From the NCBI RefSeq assembly GCF_003610235.1, contig NZ_RAPR01000001.1, positions 3,906,001 to 3,970,000 of the forward strand: DNA of 64,000 nt, given 5' to 3'. The stretch comes from Catellatospora citrea. GTDB lineage: Bacteria > Actinomycetota > Actinomycetes > Mycobacteriales > Micromonosporaceae. The position numbers were made by a program, and so were the translations under genes. The notes under the pieces are model-generated. The model made no database searches. It was not told the DNA's origin and saw only the letters and a list, made by a program, of their open reading frames with translations. Position 1 is the stretch's first letter, and each line of letters starts with the position of its first letter. Below are positions 60,378-64,000 of this stretch, piece by piece.

Positions 60378-62429
60378 TCAGCGGCAGCCGCAGACTGCGA
60401 TCGCTGCGGCGATCCTGTCGAGGGCGTTCTGGGCGGTGTCCCGGTCGACCGGGACACCGTCGGCGAGCACCGCGAAGGCCAGCAGCCGCCCGTCGGCGGT
60501 CTGCACGACCCCGGAGAGCGCGTTGACGCCGTTGAGCGTGCCGCTCTTGGCCCGCACCACGCCGAATCCCGCCTTCGACTTGGCGAAGCGCGCGCCCATC
60601 GTGCCCGACCAGCCGGCCACCGGCAGGCCGTTGAAGAAGTCGGACAGGTGCGAGTCGGTGCCGCCCGCGGCCTTGACCAGCAGGGCGGTCAGCACCTGCG
60701 GCGAGATCTTGTTCTTGGGCGACATGCCGGAGCCGTCCAGCAGGTCGCTCTGCGCCGCGTCGAGCCCGAGTTCGGTCACCACCTGCTCCATCGCGGCGGC
60801 GGCCCCGGCGAACGAGGCGGGCTGGCCCTTGGCCAGCGCGACCTGCCGCGCCAATGCCTCGGCCAGCGTGTTGTCGCTCTCGGTCAGCATCTGCTCGACC
60901 TGGCGCAGCAGCGGCGCCGAACGCACCGAGCCCAGTTCCGTGCCGGGTGCCGGGGGTCCGGCCGCGGCCGTGCTGCCCTGTGGCGAAGGGGCTGCCGAGC
61001 CGGTGGCCGCCCCCTCGGGCGCCGCGCCCTTGGCGCTGGCGGTCAGCCCGAGCAGCTTGGCGAAGGCGTCACCGGCGGCGCGCTCGGGATCGGAGTACCA
61101 CGTGAACGGCATCACCTGTTGCTTGAGGTTGGAACGCGTACCGTTGATCATCAACGCGGTGATCCGGGAGACGGTGCCCTCGCTCAGGGTGTCCGACGGC
61201 CAGTCGGGCGACGTGACAGGCCCGGTGAACAGACCTCCGTCGGTGATCACCTTGGTGATCGGGGTGGTCCCCATGGCCTTCTTGACCTGTGCCGCGAGAT
61301 CGTCGAGCTGGGCCGCGCCCTCGTAGAACTTCTTCGCCGTCACGCCGAGCGTGGCGTCACCCGCGCCGATCAGGACGACCTCGCCCGGGTTCGGCCCGGC
61401 CACCACACGGGTGGTGATCCGGTAGTCGGGACCCCGGGTGCTGAGCACGGCCGCCGCCGTCACCAGCTTGGTGTTCGACGCCGGAGTGATCATCTTGGTC
61501 GGGGTGCGCTCGTAGAGGACCTCGCCCGTGCTGATGTCGACCACCGAGGCGCTGACGTTGTCGCCCAGCGGCGAACCTTCGATCAGCGGGTCGAGCGCCT
61601 GCTTGAGCAGTGCGGCGTCCGGCACCGGAGCGCCGGTCAGCGCGGCCAGCACCGGCGCGGCCGCGGGCTCCGCGGGCGGAGCCGCGCTGGGCGACTGCCA
61701 GTCGGGAGCGGCCAGCAGGTTCGACATCAGGTCCGGTTTGAACACGGCGACCCCGCCCAGGCCCGCGCCGAGCGCGACCACCAGCGCCAGCACGGTGACG
61801 AGCACACCCTTGCGGCGCTTCCTGGGCTTGCCGGCCTTGGCGCCGGCGGGCGAGGGCTCGCCCTGGCCGGCCGGACGGCCGTACTCGGCGGGGCGGGGCT
61901 GCGCACTCTGGCCCACGGGCGGTGCGCCGAACCCGGCCGCGGCTGCGGCTCCTTGCGGGACCTGGGCCGAGCCGTACTGGCCCTGGGGCACCTGGGCGGC
62001 ACCGTGGCCGGGCGACGGCTGGCCCTGCGGGACCTGGGCGGAGCCGTACTGGCCCTGCGGAGCCTGAGCCGAGCCGTACTGGCCCTGCGGGATCTGCGCC
62101 GAGCCGTAGCCGGGCGACGGCTGGCCCTGCGGGGTGCCGTAGACCTGTGGACCGGAGGGCGAGCCGTATGCCTGTGGATTGCCGCCGTGGGGCCGGCGGT
62201 CCTGGGGAGAGCTGTGCACATCCTGTGGATAAGCACCCGGTCGCGGGGCTGTGTCCTGTGGATAAGTCGGTGGATACCCGCCGCGTCCCTGGTCCTGGCC
62301 CTGTGGATAACCGCTGTGGAGCTGCCAGACCCATTCCTGGCCGTTCCACACCCACTCACCCGGCGGGCCGGATGGCGAACCCGCGGCATCTGCGGGTTCG
62401 GCACCGTAGTGTGAACCTTGCCTCCCCAA
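60378..62429 (-). CDS. dacB: PBP4-type D-alanyl-D-alanine carboxypeptidase/endopeptidase with long cytoplasmic extension
   Basis: The 683-aa protein has about 200 cytoplasmic residues rich in Gln/Gly/Pro/Tyr, including WVWNGQEWVW and five or so copies of PQGQYGSAQ. One helix (GVLVTVLALVVALGAG, about 207-229) follows, then an S13 peptidase outside the membrane. SxxK is ASNTK (Ser about 318), SxN is SDN in TESDNTLAEAL, and the third box is KSGT. The family trims or splits peptidoglycan cross-links. A TTG start is chosen because GGAGGAGG lies 6 nt upstream and no better codon fits. The 5' end contains DnaA-box sequences. Confidence 0.9.
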   Translation of the reverse strand: MGRQGSHYGAEPADAAGSPSGPPGEWVWNGQEWVWQLHSGYPQGQDQGRGGYPPTYPQDTAPRPGAYPQDVHSSPQDRRPHGGNPQAYGSPSGPQVYGTPQGQPSPGYGSAQIPQGQYGSAQAPQGQYGSAQVPQGQPSPGHGAAQVPQGQYGSAQVPQGAAAAAGFGAPPVGQSAQPRPAEYGRPAGQGEPSPAGAKAGKPRKRRKGVLVTVLALVVALGAGLGGVAVFKPDLMSNLLAAPDWQSPSAAPPAEPAAAPVLAALTGAPVPDAALLKQALDPLIEGSPLGDNVSASVVDISTGEVLYERTPTKMITPASNTKLVTAAAVLSTRGPDYRITTRVVAGPNPGEVVLIGAGDATLGVTAKKFYEGAAQLDDLAAQVKKAMGTTPITKVITDGGLFTGPVTSPDWPSDTLSEGTVSRITALMINGTRSNLKQQVMPFTWYSDPERAAGDAFAKLLGLTASAKGAAPEGAATGSAAPSPQGSTAAAGPPAPGTELGSVRSAPLLRQVEQMLTESDNTLAEALARQVALAKGQPASFAGAAAAMEQVVTELGLDAAQSDLLDGSGMSPKNKISPQVLTALLVKAAGGTDSHLSDFFNGLPVAGWSGTMGARFAKSKAGFGVVRAKSGTLNGVNALSGVVQTADGRLLAFAVLADGVPVDRDTAQNALDRIAAAIAVCGCR
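62173..62323 (-). other. Cluster of DnaA-box-like 9-mers within dacB
   Basis: Three perfect TTATCCACA boxes on the minus strand (complements of 62224-62232, 62257-62265 and 62302-62310) lie with near matches at 62173-62181, 62269-62277 and 62315-62323. They encode Tyr-Pro-Gln repeats of the DacB tail. dnaA and dnaN are not nearby, so this is not a normal oriC. Confidence 0.6.
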
Positions 62430-62520
62430 AGCGGCCCTCCTCCGATGCCCGAAACCAGCCAGGCGAGACTAGCTAAAATTCGCCAACGTCGGCGAACTAA
62501 CAGGCCAATGGGAGTGTGAA

Positions 62521-63012
62521 ATGGATTTCGACGTCACGGTTGAGATCCCTAAGGGGCAGCGCAACAAGTACGAGGTCGACCACGAGACCGGGCGGATCCG
62601 GCTGGATCGCACCCTTTTCACCTCCACCCAGTACCCCGCCGACTACGGGTTCATCGAGAACACCCTGGGCGAGGACGGCGACCCGCTCGACGCACTCGTG
62701 CTGGTCCAGGAGCCGACGTTCCCCGGATGCCTGATCAAGTGCCGTGCCATCGGCATGTTCCGCATGCGTGACGAGAAGGGCGGCGACGACAAGGTCCTCT
62801 GCGTGCCGGCCGACGACCCGCGCCTGGAGCACCTGCGTGACATCCATCACGTCGCCGAGTTCGACCGGCTGGAGATCCAGCACTTCTTCGAGGTCTACAA
62901 GGACCTCGAGCCCGGCAAGAGCGTCGAGGGCGCGACCTGGGTCGGCCGCACCGAGGCCGAGGCCGAGATCGTGCGCTCCTACGCACGCGCCAAGGAGAAC
63001 GGCGGCCACTGA
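62521..63012 (+). CDS. ppa: Inorganic pyrophosphatase
   Basis: Ppa hydrolyses pyrophosphate from biosynthesis to phosphate. The 163-aa soluble family I enzyme has [17 protein letters not shown], the metal-binding [10 protein letters not shown] signature, and [20 protein letters not shown]. The ATG follows GGGAGTG. Its upstream region (62430-62520), shared with dacB, contains an AT-rich TAGCTAAAATT that may be part of the promoter. A strong terminator follows. Confidence 0.97.
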   Translation: MDFDVTVEIPKGQRNKYEVDHETGRIRLDRTLFTSTQYPADYGFIENTLGEDGDPLDALVLVQEPTFPGCLIKCRAIGMFRMRDEKGGDDKVLCVPADDPRLEHLRDIHHVAEFDRLEIQHFFEVYKDLEPGKSVEGATWVGRTEAEAEIVRSYARAKENGGH

Positions 63013-63024
63013 GGCCGGACATGT

Positions 63025-63068
63025 CGAAGGGGCGCGGCCGGAGGGTTTCTCCGGGCCGCGCCCCTTCG
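63025..63068. terminator. Bidirectional terminator between ppa and eccC
   Basis: Perfect 15-bp arms (63025-63039 and 63054-63068) with an inner GGAG/CTCC extension separate the convergent ppa and eccC genes. Confidence 0.88.
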
Positions 63069-63084
63069 TCGTGGTGCCAGGTGC

Positions 63085-64000
63085 TCAGAACGCGGGCAGC
63101 TCGGCGAGCTGGACCAGGCGCGAGCCGCGGCGGGTGATGAGGCGGCCCCGGCCCGGCGGCATCCGGTCGTACTTCATCCGGCTGCCGAACGGGGCGGTCA
63201 CGATGTTCTCCGCGGAGAGCATCAGGTAGGGCGCGTTGGCGGCGGCCAGCCGCGACAGCGCCGCGTCGTAGCTGGACCGGGTGCCGCCCCAGTTCGCGCC
63301 GGCGGCCGCGATCAGGTGCAGGCCGACGTCTCGCGCCTGGAAGAGGAAGTCCGCCAGCGGCTCGATCGGGTGGCCGCCACCGGAGACGACCACGTCGTAG
63401 TCGTCGACGATGAGGAAGAACTCGCCCCGCCCGGCCAGCCAGGGCCGCAGCGGCATGTCCTGCGGGCGGGTGCCGTCGGGCGGCCGCCGCTCCTCCATCC
63501 GGACCCGGATCGCCTCGACGTAGTCGCGGATCTGGGAAAGGTTGCTGATGTAGGCGAGCTGGTGTTCGGTGGTCACCGCCCCGAGCAGACTGCGCCGCGG
63601 GTCGATGATGATCATCTTGGCCTGGTCGGGGGTGTACCGCTGGGTGATCGTCCGGGCGATCTGGCGCAGCAGCGTCGACTTGCCGCTCTCGCTCTCCCCG
63701 AACGCGGTCAGGTGCACGTCGGCGTAGAAGTCGACGGTCGCCGGGGTGAGGTCGTCGGCGAGGCCGATCGGCAGCGTCCACTCCCCACCGGTCTCCAGCG
63801 GCATCCGCTCGTACGCGTACACGGTGGGCAGCATGCGCACCCGCGGCGCGGGCATGCCGTCCCAGTGCTTGGCGATGTGCTGGATCAGGTCGTCGCGGTG
63901 GCCGACGGCGTCCACGTCCGGGCGCAGCGCGAGCGAGAACAGGCCGTCGGGGGTGAGGCCGAACCCGGGGCGCGACGGCACCTGCGGCGCGATCTTGCGG
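63085..64000 (-). CDS. eccC: Type VII secretion ATPase EccC, C-terminal part (truncated by window edge)
   Basis: The last 305 residues of an FtsK/SpoIIIE-type ATPase are visible, with the frame open to the window edge. The final ATPase domain has Walker A FGESESGKSTLLRQ, DPRRSLLGAVTTEHQLAYI after it, and a Walker B FLIVDDYDVVV. This is the pattern of the terminal EccC module of ESX systems, which binds the signal of secreted WXG100 substrates. Upstream esx genes would lie beyond base 64000. It faces ppa convergently. Confidence 0.88.
   Translation of the reverse strand, partial: RKIAPQVPSRPGFGLTPDGLFSLALRPDVDAVGHRDDLIQHIAKHWDGMPAPRVRMLPTVYAYERMPLETGGEWTLPIGLADDLTPATVDFYADVHLTAFGESESGKSTLLRQIARTITQRYTPDQAKMIIIDPRRSLLGAVTTEHQLAYISNLSQIRDYVEAIRVRMEERRPPDGTRPQDMPLRPWLAGRGEFFLIVDDYDVVVSGGGHPIEPLADFLFQARDVGLHLIAAAGANWGGTRSSYDAALSRLAAANAPYLMLSAENIVTAPFGSRMKYDRMPPGRGRLITRRGSRLVQLAELPAF

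Noticed and set aside
61930..62110. Tandem DNA repeat array in dacB
   Set aside because: The repetition follows the PQGQYGSAQ peptide repeat within a continuous reading frame; it is not a separate repeat element.
62173..62323. Origin of replication suggested by DnaA boxes
   Set aside because: There is no dnaA, dnaN, rpmH or AT-rich unwinding region, and the boxes lie within coding sequence. Kept only as a possible DnaA-binding site.

Overview
The window is chromosomal DNA from a very high-GC actinomycete. It encodes Lsr2, CarD, ClpC, DisA/RadA, an F420-associated DUF2342 metalloprotease and the end of an ESX-type EccC ATPase. The gene order (tilS, hpt, ftsH, folE, fol genes, panC/panD, nadB/nadC, coaX, lsr2, clpC, mutY, disA, radA, carD, ispD, ispF) suggests the Micromonosporaceae; this placement is inferred from content and was not tested by a search. 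No rRNA, tRNA, CRISPR array, integrase, transposase or phage gene was recognised.

Layout. 1-5.9 kb: the 3' end of a homogentisate dioxygenase-like gene, the ispF-ispD-carD block, two unknown proteins, a UbiA prenyltransferase and a lipoprotein. 6-16.2 kb: genome maintenance and proteostasis (radA, disA, def, an ACT-domain protein, mutY, a NodB deacetylase, clpC, lsr2). 16.7-26.2 kb: cofactor synthesis (coaX, nadC-nadB, panD-panC plus a DUF2520 protein), interrupted by three tandem septum-formation-type lipoproteins. 26.3-33.5 kb: a secreted beta-propeller phytase, a MidA-family methyltransferase beside a NuoD homologue, a D/R-rich membrane protein, an orphan RbsC-like permease and DUF3180. 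33.5-48.6 kb: a folate locus (folK, folP, folB, folE) split by a roughly 8.3-kb cluster that looks like a minimal Gram-positive type IV secretion machine, followed by an FtsK-like ATPase with a membrane partner. 48.7-64 kb: ftsH, hpt, a GlxA-type regulator, a large secreted subtilase, a gamma-glutamyltransferase, a DUF2342 metalloprotease, tilS, a PBP4-type DacB, ppa and the C-terminal part of eccC.

How it works together. Most of the window is housekeeping arranged in short, tightly overlapping operons (ATGA or GTGA junctions). The less ordinary part is the 35.5-47.97-kb region. It has candidate equivalents of most clostridial Tcp conjugation parts: small membrane subunits, a VirB4/TcpF ATPase, VirB6/TcpH, VirB8/TcpC, a two-domain wall hydrolase like VirB1/TcpG, and a TcpA-like FtsK ATPase. 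No relaxase or integrase was recognised. folP and folB lie on the opposite strand from folE and folK, so a roughly 14-kb segment appears inverted relative to the usual folE-folP-folB-folK order.

Non-coding structure is also notable. There are four copies of a nested-hairpin repeat in two inverted pairs, two AT-rich palindromes inside the tilS reading frame, and three perfect DnaA-box sequences in the 5' end of dacB. At least twelve genes carry a TANNNT hexamer exactly 6 or 7 nt before the start codon, the pattern expected of leaderless transcripts.
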